This document shows, in pieces, positions 20,535 to 29,739 of a DNA stretch of 64,000 bases. Origin of the DNA: Roseomonas elaeocarpi (GTDB taxonomy: Bacteria > Pseudomonadota > Alphaproteobacteria > Acetobacterales > Acetobacteraceae). Made by a program: the position numbers and the translations under genes. Positions within the stretch are counted from its first letter, which is position 1. Each line of letters begins with the position of its first letter. A model generated the notes under the pieces. The model saw only the letters and a program-made list of their open reading frames with translations, was not told the origin of the DNA and made no database searches. Where the stretch lies: contig NZ_JBHLUN010000005.1 in assembly GCF_042433915.1 (NCBI RefSeq), forward strand, positions 248,001 to 312,000, read 5' to 3'.

Positions 20535-23312
20535 GTGACGTCTTCCCGCTCAGCCACGCCCCGCCTTCTGCTGCCTCAGGTGCCGGCCCTGGTCGCCGGT
20601 GTCGGACGAGCCACCCTCCTCACGCCCGATGGGGAGATCGAAACCCTTCCGGCGCGCGCTCTCGCCGAACGCCTGGAGGAGCTTCCGCCCCCCATGCTGG
20701 TTCACGCGCCCGCCACCGCCCGGCGTCTCGGCCTGCCGCAGTTCGCCGCCTGCTTCGACCTGCTGGAGCTGTTTGCCTTCGCCGCCCCCGCGCAGGTCGC
20801 CCCGCCCACGCCGCGTGGGCTGGCGATGGCGCTCGGCCTCGACCTGCCCGCGGATGACGAGGCGGCGGCCGTGTTGCTGCCGGACATGGCGACCCTGCTG
20901 CTGCGTCGCCTCTCGATGGCGCGGAACGTTCCCCTCAACCGCGACGCGGCGGTGCTGGCCGCTCGGCTGCGCGAGGGTATGGACTGGCCTTGGGCCGCCT
21001 CGGTCATGGCGGCCCTCGGGCAGGAAGGGGTCAAGCCGTCCTCGGACCCGCTGAAGGTTTGGCGCCGCCTGCCGGATTGGGAAGACACCGCGCCGCCCAC
21101 CCCGCCCGGCTCCCTGCCGGTCAGTTCCGCCGAGGCCCGCTCCAGGCTGGCGGAAATCCTGGGCGGCGAGGCGGAGCAGCGGCCGGCCCAGGCCGACTTC
21201 GCCTCGGCGGCCGCGCTGGCCTTCGCGCCCCGCGAAGCACCGGGAGCGCCGCAGGTCGTCCTGGCGGAAGCCGGTACGGGAACCGGCAAGACGCTGGGCT
21301 ACATCGCCCCGGCCTCGCTTTGGGCGGAGCGCAACGGCGCCCCGGTCTGGATCTCGACCTATACCCGCAACCTCCAGCGGCAGATCGACGGGGAGCTGGC
21401 GCGGCTCTACCCGGACCCGGAGCAGCGCAAGCGCGAGGTGGTGATCCGCAAGGGGCGGGAGAACTACCTCTGCCTCCTCAACCTGGAGGAAGCGACCGCC
21501 GGGCTCATGCCGTCGCGGCTGCTGGCGATCGCCCTGGTGTCGCGCTGGGCGCTGGCGACCCGAGATGGCGACATGCAGGGCGGCGACTTTCCCGGCTGGC
21601 TGGCGGAGCTCTTTCCCTTCGGCGCGGTGGCCAACCTGACCGACCGGCGCGGCGAGTGCATTCATTCCGGCTGCCCCCACTGGAAGCGCTGCTTCGTCGA
21701 ACATTCCATCCGTCGCGCCGCGGGCGCCAAGCTGGTGGTCGCGAACCACGCCTTGGTGATGGTGCAGGCGGCGCTCGGCGGTGGCGAGGATGGTCCGGCC
21801 GTCCGCTACGTCTTTGACGAGGGGCACCACATCTTCGACGCCGCCGACAGCGCCTTTTCCGCCGCCATCTCAGGCGGCGAGATGGCGGAGCTGCGGCGCT
21901 GGCTGCTGGGTGCCGAAGGTGGCTCCGGCCGCGCCCGTGGTCTGCGGCGGCGGCTGGAAGAAGTCTTGACCGACCATCCAGCGCTGCTGCCTCTGGTCGA
22001 CGCGGGTCTTCAGGCGGGCGGGGTGCTTCCGGCCCCTGGCTGGCCGGGGCGCCTCGATACGGCAACGCCGCGCAACGTGGCGGAGCGTTTCTTGTCTTCG
22101 GTGAAGCTGCAGGTCCTGGCCCGCACGGCGGAAGCCGATCCGCTCTACGATGCGGAATGCGACCTGGCACCCGTTCATCCCGAGATGCTCGAGGCCGCGG
22201 CGGAGCTGCGCGGCGCGCTCCAGCAACTGCTCGCCCCACTGCGGAGCCTGCGCGATCGCTTGGGCGAGATGCTGGAGGATACGGAGGCCGACCTGGAGGT
22301 GGGGGACCGCATCCGGCTCGACACGGCCCGGCGCAATCTCGACCGCCGGGCCGTGACGCCCCTGGTGGCCTGGGATGCCATGCTGGGCGCCATTCCTACC
22401 GAGCCACCGGAACCCGGCACGCGGCCCGTCTACGTGGACTGGCTCGCCGTGTCCCGGCGCGAGGGGCGGGTGGCGGATGCGGCGATGCACCGGCATCACC
22501 TCGATCCCACGCAGCCCTTCGCCCTAGGCGTGGCGGCCCCGGCGCACGGGCTGCTGATCACCTCCGCCACCCTTCGCGACACGGCGGAGCGGGATCCGGA
22601 GATCGCCTGGAGCACGGCCGAGGCGCAGACCGGCGCGTCGCACCTGCCGCTGCCGGCGATCCGTGCTGCCGTGCCTTCGACCTTTGACTACGCGCGCCAG
22701 ACCCGCGCCATGGTGGTCACCGACGTGGGGCGCGACGGCGGTCAGGCGGCGGCGGCCATGTCGGCGCTGTTTCGCGCTGCCGGCGGCGGGGCGCTCGGCC
22801 TCTTCACGGCGGTGCGGCGCCTGCGCGACGCCCACGCCCGCATGGCACCGGCCCTGGAGAAGGCGGGCATCCCTCTCTATGCCCAGCACGTGGACGCGAT
22901 GGACAACGCCACGCTGGTGGATGTTTTCCGCGCCGAGGAGGACGCATGCCTGCTTGGCACCGATGCCCTGCGCGACGGCGTGGACGTGCCCGGGCGTTCC
23001 CTGCGCCTGCTGGTCTTCGACCGCGTGCCCTGGCCGCGCCCGACGATCCTGCACCGGGAGAGGCGACTCCACCTGTCATCCGGTCGGCCCAGCGGCTGGG
23101 ATGACGCCATCGCGCGGCACCGCCTCCGTCAGGCCTTCGGCCGCCTCGTGCGCCGTGGGGATGATCGCGGCGTCTTCGTGCTGCTCGATGCCCGTGCCCC
23201 GAGCCGCCTCCTGGCAGGCCTCCCGGAAGGCGTTGAAGTGGAACGGCTGAAGCTCGCCGAAGCGGCAACCAGGCTGCGGGAGTTCCTGCGTCCCGACCTC
23301 GCGGGTGCTTGA
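20535..23312 (+). CDS. DinG/XPD-type ATP-dependent DNA helicase
   Basis: A 925-residue protein from the GTG at 20535; the frame is open far upstream, but that part overlaps lysS. Walker A is GTGTGKT near residue 247, followed by four Cys of an iron-sulfur cluster (near 312, 374, 379 and 385, in YLC, GEC, GCPHWKRC). The DEGH box is near 429. The C-terminal helicase domain ends with RLRQAFGRLVRRGDDRG. Such helicases unwind 5'-3' and work in repair and R-loop or G-quadruplex removal. The first 240 residues are an alphaproteobacterial extension without a recognised domain. Confidence 0.88.
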   Translation: MTSSRSATPRLLLPQVPALVAGVGRATLLTPDGEIETLPARALAERLEELPPPMLVHAPATARRLGLPQFAACFDLLELFAFAAPAQVAPPTPRGLAMALGLDLPADDEAAAVLLPDMATLLLRRLSMARNVPLNRDAAVLAARLREGMDWPWAASVMAALGQEGVKPSSDPLKVWRRLPDWEDTAPPTPPGSLPVSSAEARSRLAEILGGEAEQRPAQADFASAAALAFAPREAPGAPQVVLAEAGTGTGKTLGYIAPASLWAERNGAPVWISTYTRNLQRQIDGELARLYPDPEQRKREVVIRKGRENYLCLLNLEEATAGLMPSRLLAIALVSRWALATRDGDMQGGDFPGWLAELFPFGAVANLTDRRGECIHSGCPHWKRCFVEHSIRRAAGAKLVVANHALVMVQAALGGGEDGPAVRYVFDEGHHIFDAADSAFSAAISGGEMAELRRWLLGAEGGSGRARGLRRRLEEVLTDHPALLPLVDAGLQAGGVLPAPGWPGRLDTATPRNVAERFLSSVKLQVLARTAEADPLYDAECDLAPVHPEMLEAAAELRGALQQLLAPLRSLRDRLGEMLEDTEADLEVGDRIRLDTARRNLDRRAVTPLVAWDAMLGAIPTEPPEPGTRPVYVDWLAVSRREGRVADAAMHRHHLDPTQPFALGVAAPAHGLLITSATLRDTAERDPEIAWSTAEAQTGASHLPLPAIRAAVPSTFDYARQTRAMVVTDVGRDGGQAAAAMSALFRAAGGGALGLFTAVRRLRDAHARMAPALEKAGIPLYAQHVDAMDNATLVDVFRAEEDACLLGTDALRDGVDVPGRSLRLLVFDRVPWPRPTILHRERRLHLSSGRPSGWDDAIARHRLRQAFGRLVRRGDDRGVFVLLDARAPSRLLAGLPEGVEVERLKLAEAATRLREFLRPDLAGA

Positions 23313-23379
23313 TCCCGGTGGCATTGACGGCGCCCGGTGGCCGCTGCCAGACCGGTGATCTCAGGAGCCAACCTCGGAC

Positions 23380-23823
23380 ATGCCTCTCGATATGAGTTCT
23401 GCCTCACCCGCCCCTGTTCGCCTGACCGTGCAGGAAGCACTTGTCGGGTCCATGGTGGTCATGAGCGCTTGTGACCGGCAGATGTCCGACGCTGAGCTGA
23501 ACACCATGTCGCGGCTGGTGAAGGAGTTGCCGGCGTTCAGCGACTTCGATCCGAACGGTATCACGATCGTCACCGAGATCGTCCTCGGCCTGCTCGAGGA
23601 TACCGACGGGCTGGAGGAGGCGATCACCCTGATCCGTGACGCCCTGCCGCCGCGCCTGCGCGAAACGGCCTATCTCCTGGCCTGCGAGGTCGCCGCGGCC
23701 GACGGCGACGCCACGCAGGACGAACTGCGCTTCCTGCAGGATTTCCGGATTGGCCTGGATATCGACCGCCTCATCGCCGGTGCCATCGAGCACGCGACCA
23801 AGGCCCGCTTCCAGGTTCTTTGA
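23380..23823 (+). CDS. TerB-family tellurite-resistance-like protein
   Basis: A 147-residue all-helical protein with the TerB fold: LTVQEALVGSMVVMSACDRQMSDAELNTM, then a central helix pair, and LACEVAAADGDATQDELRFL near residues 105-125. The acidic D.....E pattern of both halves is where TerB proteins bind metal. Chromosomal TerB proteins of this kind are usually linked to stress rather than to tellurite itself. No ter operon partners are nearby. Confidence 0.82.
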   Translation: MPLDMSSASPAPVRLTVQEALVGSMVVMSACDRQMSDAELNTMSRLVKELPAFSDFDPNGITIVTEIVLGLLEDTDGLEEAITLIRDALPPRLRETAYLLACEVAAADGDATQDELRFLQDFRIGLDIDRLIAGAIEHATKARFQVL

Positions 23824-23906
23824 CGCCAGGCTTGAAGCGTAACGACCTCTGGCAACGGAGGATCGGCCCACACGTTTCATCCCCGGTCACGCAGGGGAGA
23901 AGAACG

Positions 23907-24407
23907 ATGTCGCAGACCTCCGAAACGCCGAGCCAGCCAACGATCCTGGCCAGTTTCCGGACCAGGGAAGAACTCGAGGCCGCCTTGTCCTACCTCGAGG
24001 GCGAGGCGATCTCACGGTCGCAAATCTCGGTCCGGCATGCCGATGCTCCGAGCGAGACCCCCAGCCACACAGGCTCCGAGCCGTTGCGCGAGGATGAGCA
24101 TCGCAACCTCCGCACCATGCGGACCAGCATGGCCGCTGCCGCCGTCGGAATGGCCGCGGCGGGCGTCGTGGTGGCCACCGGCGGCGCGGCGCTACCGGCC
24201 GTTGGCGCCGCCGTGGCGGCAGGAGCTGGGGCGGGCGGATTGAGCGAGGCCGCTGCGCGGGCAACGGGCACCGAGTCCACGGCAGCATCGGAGCATGGAC
24301 AGGCCATCGTGGTGGTGAAGCCCGCCAACGTCGACCAGACGGAACGCGCCCGGGGCATCCTGCGCAAGACCTCCGCCATCGATGTTTGGGAAGAGCCCGC
24401 GTCCTAG
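23907..24407 (+). CDS. Membrane-associated stress-type protein, unknown
   Basis: A 166-residue protein started at MSQTSET (ATG 23907) after GGGGAGAAG. The N-terminal 45 residues (TILASFRTREELEAALSYLEGEAISRSQISVRHAD) look like a ferredoxin-like alpha/beta unit, as in general stress proteins of the YflT type. Then come two Gly/Ala-rich hydrophobic segments (about 82-115) able to form a membrane hairpin, and a final strand-helix (AIVVVKPANVDQTERARGIL). It overlaps the convergent IclR gene by four bases. The role is unknown. Confidence 0.55.
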   Translation: MSQTSETPSQPTILASFRTREELEAALSYLEGEAISRSQISVRHADAPSETPSHTGSEPLREDEHRNLRTMRTSMAAAAVGMAAAGVVVATGGAALPAVGAAVAAGAGAGGLSEAAARATGTESTAASEHGQAIVVVKPANVDQTERARGILRKTSAIDVWEEPAS

Positions 24408-25225
24408 CGCGGCTGCTCTCCGCCCTCCACCGGGGCCGTCGCCGCTTCGGTACCGGCCTCTCCCGGCCCTGACCGGGCGAGGGGCGAAGTTCCTCCCAAC
24501 TGCAGGGTGAGCTCCTCAGCCTTGTCCAGCAGGCTGCGGATGTAGCGATCCACCCCGGGCGGCGCGAAGCGGTGCCTGGGCCCGCTGATTGTCAGTGCTC
24601 CCGCAAGCCGGCCGGGTGCGGCGAATACGGGCGCCGCAATGGCCGCGAGTTCCGGATCACGCTCGCCCAGCGAGAGGGCGAAGCCTTGTTGCCGGATCTC
24701 CGCGAACTCGCCCCTGTCCGTCGGTTCGCCGTCATAGGCGATGAGGATGTGGCTGCCTGCCCCGCGGTCGAGGGGCAGTGTAGTTCCTTCCTCGACCTGG
24801 TGTCGGAGAACACCATTACCGTGCTCTCGAAGCAGGCAGACGCGGTGTGTTCCCTCGCGAATGTGGAAGGCCGCGGTGTCCCCGAGCTCCCGTGCCAGGG
24901 TTCTCAGAGCGGGGCGCACGACATCCGCCAGTGCGAAGCCGGTCTGATAACGGCTGCCCAGAAGAAGCGGCATTGGCCCCAGGCGAAACACTCCCGCCTG
25001 GTCGCGGACCAGGTAGCCGGCATTGGCGAGGGAGGCGGCGAGCCTGAGCACCGTGCTCGGGTAAAATCCAGTCTGCCGTGAGAGGTCAGCCAGGGTGCGC
25101 GGTCTGCCATCCGCCGCGAAGGCCGCCAGCAGTTCCAGAGCCCGGTTGACGGCCTCGACACCAGCCTCCTTGGTCGGCGGGGCCAGTCGGGGTCTTCCTC
25201 GTCGCCGCGCAGCAGCCTCGTTCAT
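24404..25225 (-). CDS. IclR-family transcriptional regulator
   Basis: A 273-residue protein started at MNEAAARRRGR (ATG 25225). Residues 22-85 are the winged helix (VEAVNRALELLAAFA, RTLADLSRQTGFYPSTVLRLAASLANAGYLVRD), and the rest is the IclR effector domain (RTLARELGDTAAFHIREG, LGERDPELAAIAAPVF). It is divergent from the HMG-CoA lyase/CoA transferase operon, and a palindrome lies between, so it probably controls that operon in response to a carboxylic acid or CoA ester. The Pro/Glu-rich tail is unusual but short. Confidence 0.88.
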   Translation of the reverse strand: MNEAAARRRGRPRLAPPTKEAGVEAVNRALELLAAFAADGRPRTLADLSRQTGFYPSTVLRLAASLANAGYLVRDQAGVFRLGPMPLLLGSRYQTGFALADVVRPALRTLARELGDTAAFHIREGTHRVCLLREHGNGVLRHQVEEGTTLPLDRGAGSHILIAYDGEPTDRGEFAEIRQQGFALSLGERDPELAAIAAPVFAAPGRLAGALTISGPRHRFAPPGVDRYIRSLLDKAEELTLQLGGTSPLARSGPGEAGTEAATAPVEGGEQPR

Positions 25226-25306
25226 TGGGATCCTCTTCCGGAAAGAGCACGGCGGGCTGCGAGACCACGTCACCGCGGATTTTGTTGAAGCCAAAATCAG
25301 CTTACC

Positions 25307-25347
25307 TTATTTTCTTATATGCGGAAATAATTTCTGTCCGACAGAAA
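25307..25347. promoter_or_regulatory. Palindromic operators in IclR/HMG-lyase divergent region
   Basis: A 17-bp palindrome TTTCTGTCCGACAGAAA lies at 25331-25347, 14 bases before the lyase ATG, with 7-bp arms and a 3-base centre. A second symmetric pair, TTATTT at 25307-25312 and AAATAA at 25325-25330, lies just upstream. The segment is AT-rich in a GC-rich genome, so it probably also holds the promoter. IclR binding is inferred from position. Confidence 0.65.
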
Positions 25348-25361
25348 ATAAAGGAAGCGCG

Positions 25362-26342
25362 ATGGAGGTTCTCGTCAGCGAGGTCGGTCCTCGGGATGGT
25401 TTGCAGAGCGTCAAGCAGGCGATGCCCACCGGCCACAAGATCGCCTGGGTCCGGGCCCTCGCGGCTGCGGGCCTGCAGGAGATCGAGGTTGGATCCTTCG
25501 TGAACCCGGCCCGCCTTCCGCAGATGGCCGACGCGGCGGAGGTGGTGAGGGACGCCGTGACCATCGACGGCCTCACGGTGTTGGCCCTGGTCCCCAACCT
25601 GAAGGGCGCCAGACGAGCCGCGGAGGCCGGTGTGCACAAGGTGACGATCCCGGTCTCGGCGTCCGAACAGCACAGCCTCGCCAACGTCAACATGACCTGC
25701 GAGCAGGCGGTCGAAGAAGTTCGGCGCGTGTGCGCGCTGCGGACGGAACTTGATGCGGGGCGTTCCCTGGGTGTCGAGGTCGGCATCTCGACCGCCTTCG
25801 GCTGCACCCTGCAGGGACCGATCAGCGAGGACTGGGTGATCGCCCTGGCGGGGCGGTTGGTGGAGGTCGGCGTCGACAGCGTTGGCCTGTCCGACGGGAC
25901 CGGCACGGCCAATCCGGCCCAGGTGAGGCGGCTCTTCACCCGTTTGAACCGGGAACTCGGCGACAGGGCCGGCGGTGCCCATTTCCACAACACGCGCGGG
26001 CAGGGGCTGGCCAACGTCGTAGCGGCCCTGGAAGCGGGGGTGACCACCTTCGACGCCTCGCTCGGTGGCCTCGGCGGATGCCCTTACTCGCCGGGCGCGA
26101 CCGGCAACATCGTCACCGAGGATCTTGTCTGGATGCTGGAAGCCATGGGGATCTCCACGGGCATCGACCTGGACCGCCTCATGGAGGCGCGCCGCATCAT
26201 GGAAGACGGTCTCCCCGGGCAGGAAACCTACGGCTACCTCGCGGAGGTCGGGACCGAGAAGGGCTTCCGCTACGCTGGCGGCCCGATCGCACCGGAGGGC
26301 ACCGGACGCAGACAGCAGCCCCAGCCGGGAGCAACAGCATGA
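25362..26342 (+). CDS. mvaB: Hydroxymethylglutaryl-CoA lyase family protein
   Basis: A 326-residue TIM-barrel enzyme of the HMGL-like family, which cleaves (S)-HMG-CoA to acetyl-CoA and acetoacetate or does a related retro-aldol/aldol step. The metal- and substrate-binding VGPRDGLQ (residues 7-14), the HFHNTRGQGLAN box and the catalytic Cys loop GGLGGCPYSPGATGN (Cys near 240) are all present. It starts at ATG 25362 with AAGGAAG upstream; the frame is open further up but that part crosses the operator. It overlaps the CoA transferase by four bases. Confidence 0.85.
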   Translation: MEVLVSEVGPRDGLQSVKQAMPTGHKIAWVRALAAAGLQEIEVGSFVNPARLPQMADAAEVVRDAVTIDGLTVLALVPNLKGARRAAEAGVHKVTIPVSASEQHSLANVNMTCEQAVEEVRRVCALRTELDAGRSLGVEVGISTAFGCTLQGPISEDWVIALAGRLVEVGVDSVGLSDGTGTANPAQVRRLFTRLNRELGDRAGGAHFHNTRGQGLANVVAALEAGVTTFDASLGGLGGCPYSPGATGNIVTEDLVWMLEAMGISTGIDLDRLMEARRIMEDGLPGQETYGYLAEVGTEKGFRYAGGPIAPEGTGRRQQPQPGATA

Positions 26343-27481
26343 ACGCCCCCTCGCCGCTGCCGCTGGAGGGCATACGCGTTGTCGAGTTCTCCCACATGGT
26401 CATGGGTCCGACCTGCGGCCTCGTGCTCGCCGACCTCGGGGCGGAGGTCATCAAGGTCGAGCCGCACGGGAAGGGCGATCGGACGCGCTACCTGACCAAC
26501 TCGGGGACCGGCTTCTTCGCGGCCTTCAACCGCAACAAGAAGAGCGTGCAACTCGACCCCGCTGATCCCGCGGATGCCGAGGCCCTGCACCGGCTGATCG
26601 ACACCGCCGATGTCCTGATCGAGAACTTCCGCCCTGGCGGGCTGGCGGCGAAGGGCTTCGGCTACGAGGCGCTGCGCGCCCGCAACCCACGCCTGATCTA
26701 CTGTTCGCTCAAAGGCTTCCTGAACGGTCCCTACGGAAACCGCACGGCCCTGGACGAGGTCGTACAGATGATGAGCGGCCTCGCCGTCATGACCGGGCCA
26801 CCGGGGCGACCGCTTCGCGCCGGGGCGCCGGTGAACGACATGATGGGCGGCATGTTCGGCGCCATCGCGGTGATGGCGGCCCTGCGCCAACGCGACGTGA
26901 CGGGGGAGGGGCAGGCGGTGCAGTCGGGCCTCTTCGAGAACGCCGCCTTCCTGGTTTCCACGCACATGCTGCAGGAGGCGATCACCGGCGTCGCGCCCCC
27001 GTCCATGGCCGCGGGCAAGCGCGCCTGGGGCGTCTACGACGTGTTCCACACCGGCGACGGGCAGGACCTGTTCATCGGCGTCGTCACTGATCGCCAGTGG
27101 GAGATCTTCGCCGAAGCCCTGGGCGATCCGGCGCTGCGCGACGAGAGATGGAGCACCAACACTCTGCGTGCCGGTGGCCGAGACGTGCTGATCCCACTGG
27201 TGCAGCGGATCGTCGGCGCCCGTCCCGCGGCGGAGCTGGAAGCGCTGTGCGAGAAGGCGGGGCTGCCTTTCGCCCGCATCAACCGACCCGGTGCCCTGTA
27301 CGACGACCCGCACCTGGCGGCGGGCGGGATGCTGCCGCTCACGCTGCCAGACGGACGGGCCAGCGGCGTGCCTGCGCTGCCGATGCAGTTCGGCGCGCAC
27401 CGGCTGGGCGTGCGGCACGACCTTCCCGCACCCGGCGAGCACACGGCGGAAATCCTCGGCAGCCTGCCCGATAACCGTTAG
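26339..27481 (+). CDS. Family III (CaiB/BaiF) CoA transferase
   Basis: A 380-residue protein started at MNAPSPL (ATG 26339, ATGA overlap). It has the family start LEGIRVVEFSHMVMGPTCGLVLADLGAEVIKVEPHGKGDRTR, then NRNKKSVQLD, ENFRPGG near 98-104, and a catalytic Asp most likely in ALDEVVQ near residue 139. Members move CoA between carboxylic acids. Paired with an HMG-CoA lyase, the natural substrate would be 3-hydroxy-3-methylglutarate with succinyl-CoA as donor, as for human SUGCT. A methylmalate/citramalate-type acid is the alternative. Confidence 0.87.
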   Translation: MNAPSPLPLEGIRVVEFSHMVMGPTCGLVLADLGAEVIKVEPHGKGDRTRYLTNSGTGFFAAFNRNKKSVQLDPADPADAEALHRLIDTADVLIENFRPGGLAAKGFGYEALRARNPRLIYCSLKGFLNGPYGNRTALDEVVQMMSGLAVMTGPPGRPLRAGAPVNDMMGGMFGAIAVMAALRQRDVTGEGQAVQSGLFENAAFLVSTHMLQEAITGVAPPSMAAGKRAWGVYDVFHTGDGQDLFIGVVTDRQWEIFAEALGDPALRDERWSTNTLRAGGRDVLIPLVQRIVGARPAAELEALCEKAGLPFARINRPGALYDDPHLAAGGMLPLTLPDGRASGVPALPMQFGAHRLGVRHDLPAPGEHTAEILGSLPDNR

Positions 27482-27543
27482 CGGTGCGGGCGCGCGTCTG
27501 CCGCGCGTCCGGCGGCAGGGAATGATCCCGTACGCCCGCAACG

Positions 27544-27572
27544 AAAAAGGGGCGGCTCCGAAGAGCCGCCCC
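27544..27572 (-). terminator. Intrinsic terminator of groESL
   Basis: The stem GGGGCGGCTC/GAGCCGCCCC (27549-27558 with 27563-27572, loop CGAA) is followed on the minus strand by five T residues (27544-27548). It lies about 30 bases after the groL stop. Confidence 0.85.
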
Positions 27573-27600
27573 CGTTCCGCAGTCTCCTGATCCGGTTGGA

Positions 27601-29247
27601 TCAGAAGTCCATGTCACCCATGCCGCCCATGCCGCCGCCCGGGCCACCGGCCGGAGCCGAAGCCTTGGCGGGCTTCTCGGCGATCATCGCCTCGGTGGTG
27701 ATCAGCAGCGCCGCGACCGAGGCCGCGTCCTGCAGCGCCGTGCGCACGACCTTGGTCGGGTCCACGATGCCGGCGGCGATCAGCGACTTGTACTCGCCGG
27801 TCTGCGCGTCGTAGCCGTAGTCGTAGGTGTCGTTGCGCAGCGTGTCGCCGGCAACCACCGCACCGTCCTGGCCGGCGTTCTCGGCGATCTGGCGCAGCGG
27901 CACCTGGATGGCGCGACGCACGATCTCCACGCCGACGCGCTGGTCGTCGTTGACCACCTGCACGTTGTTCAGCTTCAGCGAGGCGCGGGCCAGGGCAACA
28001 CCGCCGCCCGGCACGATGCCTTCCTCGACCGCGGCGCGGGTCGCGTGCAACGCGTCGTCGACGCGGTCCTTGCGCTCCTTCACCTCGACCTCGGTGGAAC
28101 CACCGACGCGGATCACGGCGACGCCACCGGCCAGCTTCGCGAGACGCTCCTGCAGCTTCTCACGGTCGTAGTCCGAGGTGGTCTCCTCGATCTGCGCCTT
28201 GATCTGCTCCACGCGGCCCTGGATGTCGGTCTTCTCACCGGCACCGTCGACGATCGTGGTGTTCTCCTTCTCGATCCGCACGGTCTTGGCGCGGCCGAGC
28301 ATGTCGAGCGTCACGTTCTCGAGCTTGATGCCCAGGTCCTCGGACACGACCTGGCCACCGGTCAGGATCGCGATGTCCTCGAGCATCGCCTTGCGACGGT
28401 CACCGAAGCCCGGCGCCTTCACGGCGGCGATCTTCAGGCCACCACGCAGCTTGTTGACGACCAGGGTGGCCAGAGCCTCGCCCTCGACGTCCTCGGCCAC
28501 GATGATCAGCGGACGGCCGGACTGCACGACGCTCTCGAGCAGCGGCAGCATCGGCTGAAGCTGCGACAGCTTCTTCTCGTGGATCAGGATGTAGGGGTTG
28601 TCGAGCTCGGCAACCATCTTCTCCGCGTTCGTGATGAAGTACGGGGAAACGTAGCCGCGGTCGAACTGCATGCCCTCGACGACGTCGAGCTCGGTCTGGA
28701 CGCCCTTGGCTTCCTCGACCGTGATCACGCCCTCGTTGCCGACCTTCTCCATGGCCTGCGCGATCATCTCGCCGATCTCGGTCTCGCCGTTGGCGGACAG
28801 AGCACCGACCTGCGCGACCTCGGCGGAGGTGGAGATCTTCTTGGTGTTGGCCTTCAGGTCCTCGATGACCACGGCGACGGCCTTGTCGATGCCGCGCTTC
28901 AGGTCCATCGGGTTCAGGCCGGCGGCCACCGACTTCGCACCCTCGCGGATGATGGCCTGGGCCAGCACGGTCGCGGTGGTGGTGCCGTCACCGGCCAGGT
29001 CGTTGGTCTTCGAGGCCACTTCGCGCACCATCTGGGCGCCCATGTTCTCGAACTTGTCGGCCAGCTCGATTTCCTTGGCGACCGACACACCGTCCTTGGT
29101 GATGCGGGGCGCGCCGAAGGACTTGTCGATCACGACATTGCGGCCCTTGGGGCCCAGCGTGACCTTCACGGCGTCGGCGAGAATGTCCACGCCGCGCAGC
29201 ATGCGCTCACGGGCGGAGGCGCCGAACTTGACGTCCTTAGCAGCCAT
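27601..29247 (-). CDS. groL: Chaperonin GroEL (Hsp60)
   Basis: A 548-residue chaperonin of full length. It begins MAAKDVKFGASARERMLRG, carries GPKGRNVVIDKSFG and the ATP-binding GDGTTTATVLAQ region near residue 85-97, and ends in the GGM-repeat tail (GGMGGMGDMDF). It forms the 14-mer that folds proteins with GroES, encoded 55 bases upstream in the same operon. CIRCE upstream of groS indicates HrcA control. Confidence 0.98.
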   Translation of the reverse strand: MAAKDVKFGASARERMLRGVDILADAVKVTLGPKGRNVVIDKSFGAPRITKDGVSVAKEIELADKFENMGAQMVREVASKTNDLAGDGTTTATVLAQAIIREGAKSVAAGLNPMDLKRGIDKAVAVVIEDLKANTKKISTSAEVAQVGALSANGETEIGEMIAQAMEKVGNEGVITVEEAKGVQTELDVVEGMQFDRGYVSPYFITNAEKMVAELDNPYILIHEKKLSQLQPMLPLLESVVQSGRPLIIVAEDVEGEALATLVVNKLRGGLKIAAVKAPGFGDRRKAMLEDIAILTGGQVVSEDLGIKLENVTLDMLGRAKTVRIEKENTTIVDGAGEKTDIQGRVEQIKAQIEETTSDYDREKLQERLAKLAGGVAVIRVGGSTEVEVKERKDRVDDALHATRAAVEEGIVPGGGVALARASLKLNNVQVVNDDQRVGVEIVRRAIQVPLRQIAENAGQDGAVVAGDTLRNDTYDYGYDAQTGEYKSLIAAGIVDPTKVVRTALQDAASVAALLITTEAMIAEKPAKASAPAGGPGGGMGGMGDMDF

Positions 29248-29302
29248 GTTGCTCTACCTCTTGGTTTGATTTCGGGGAGGGAAGCGAAAAGCGCGGTGGC
29301 TG

Positions 29303-29590
29303 TTAGCCGACGACGCCCATGATGTCGGATTCCTTCATGATCAGAAGGTCCTCACCGTTCAGCTTCACCTCGGTGCCCGACCACTTGCCGAACAGGATGC
29401 GATCGCCGGCCTTGACGTCGAGCGGGGTGATCTCACCCTTCTCGCTGCGGGTGCCGGTGCCGACGGCCACGATCTCGCCCTCCTGGGGCTTCTCCTTGGC
29501 AGAGTCGGGGATGATGATGCCGCCCGCGGTCTTCTCATCGGCCGTCACGCGACGGACCAGAACGCGGTCATGCAGGGGGCGGAAGTTCAT
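29303..29590 (-). CDS. groS: Co-chaperonin GroES (Hsp10)
   Basis: A 95-residue protein started at MNFRPLHDRVLVRR (ATG 29590); an ATG eight codons upstream is unlikely. The mobile loop EKTAGGIIIPDSAKEKPQEG is at residues 18-37 and the C-terminal ILIMKESDIMGVV-type end is intact. It caps GroEL and is first in the groESL operon. Confidence 0.97.
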   Translation of the reverse strand: MNFRPLHDRVLVRRVTADEKTAGGIIIPDSAKEKPQEGEIVAVGTGTRSEKGEITPLDVKAGDRILFGKWSGTEVKLNGEDLLIMKESDIMGVVG

Positions 29591-29657
29591 GGAACGCTCC
29601 TGAGCCTCACTCAACTTGAGATCCCAGGGCTCGAGGCCACACCCGGCGCAGCGGGTG

Positions 29658-29684
29658 TTAGCACTCGCGCCCAGAGAGTGCCAG
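29658..29684. promoter_or_regulatory. CIRCE element (HrcA operator)
   Basis: TTAGCACTC at 29658-29666 and GAGTGCCAG at 29676-29684 are separated by nine bases. This is the CIRCE pattern TTAGCACTC-N9-GAGTGCTAA with two changes in the last arm. It lies 68 bases upstream of groS, so heat-shock repression by HrcA is expected. Confidence 0.9.
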
Positions 29685-29739
29685 CGATCTAGGAGAGGCC
29701 TCGGGCGGCGTCAAGCGGGGACTTCCCGACGATTGGACG

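Noticed and set aside
28045..29322. Long open frame antisense to groEL
   Set aside because: It mirrors the real gene in a GC-rich genome, its composition is protein-unlike, and groEL itself is certain. The same holds for the long frames antisense to asmA (38048-40153) and to the C5 methyltransferase (7551-9011).
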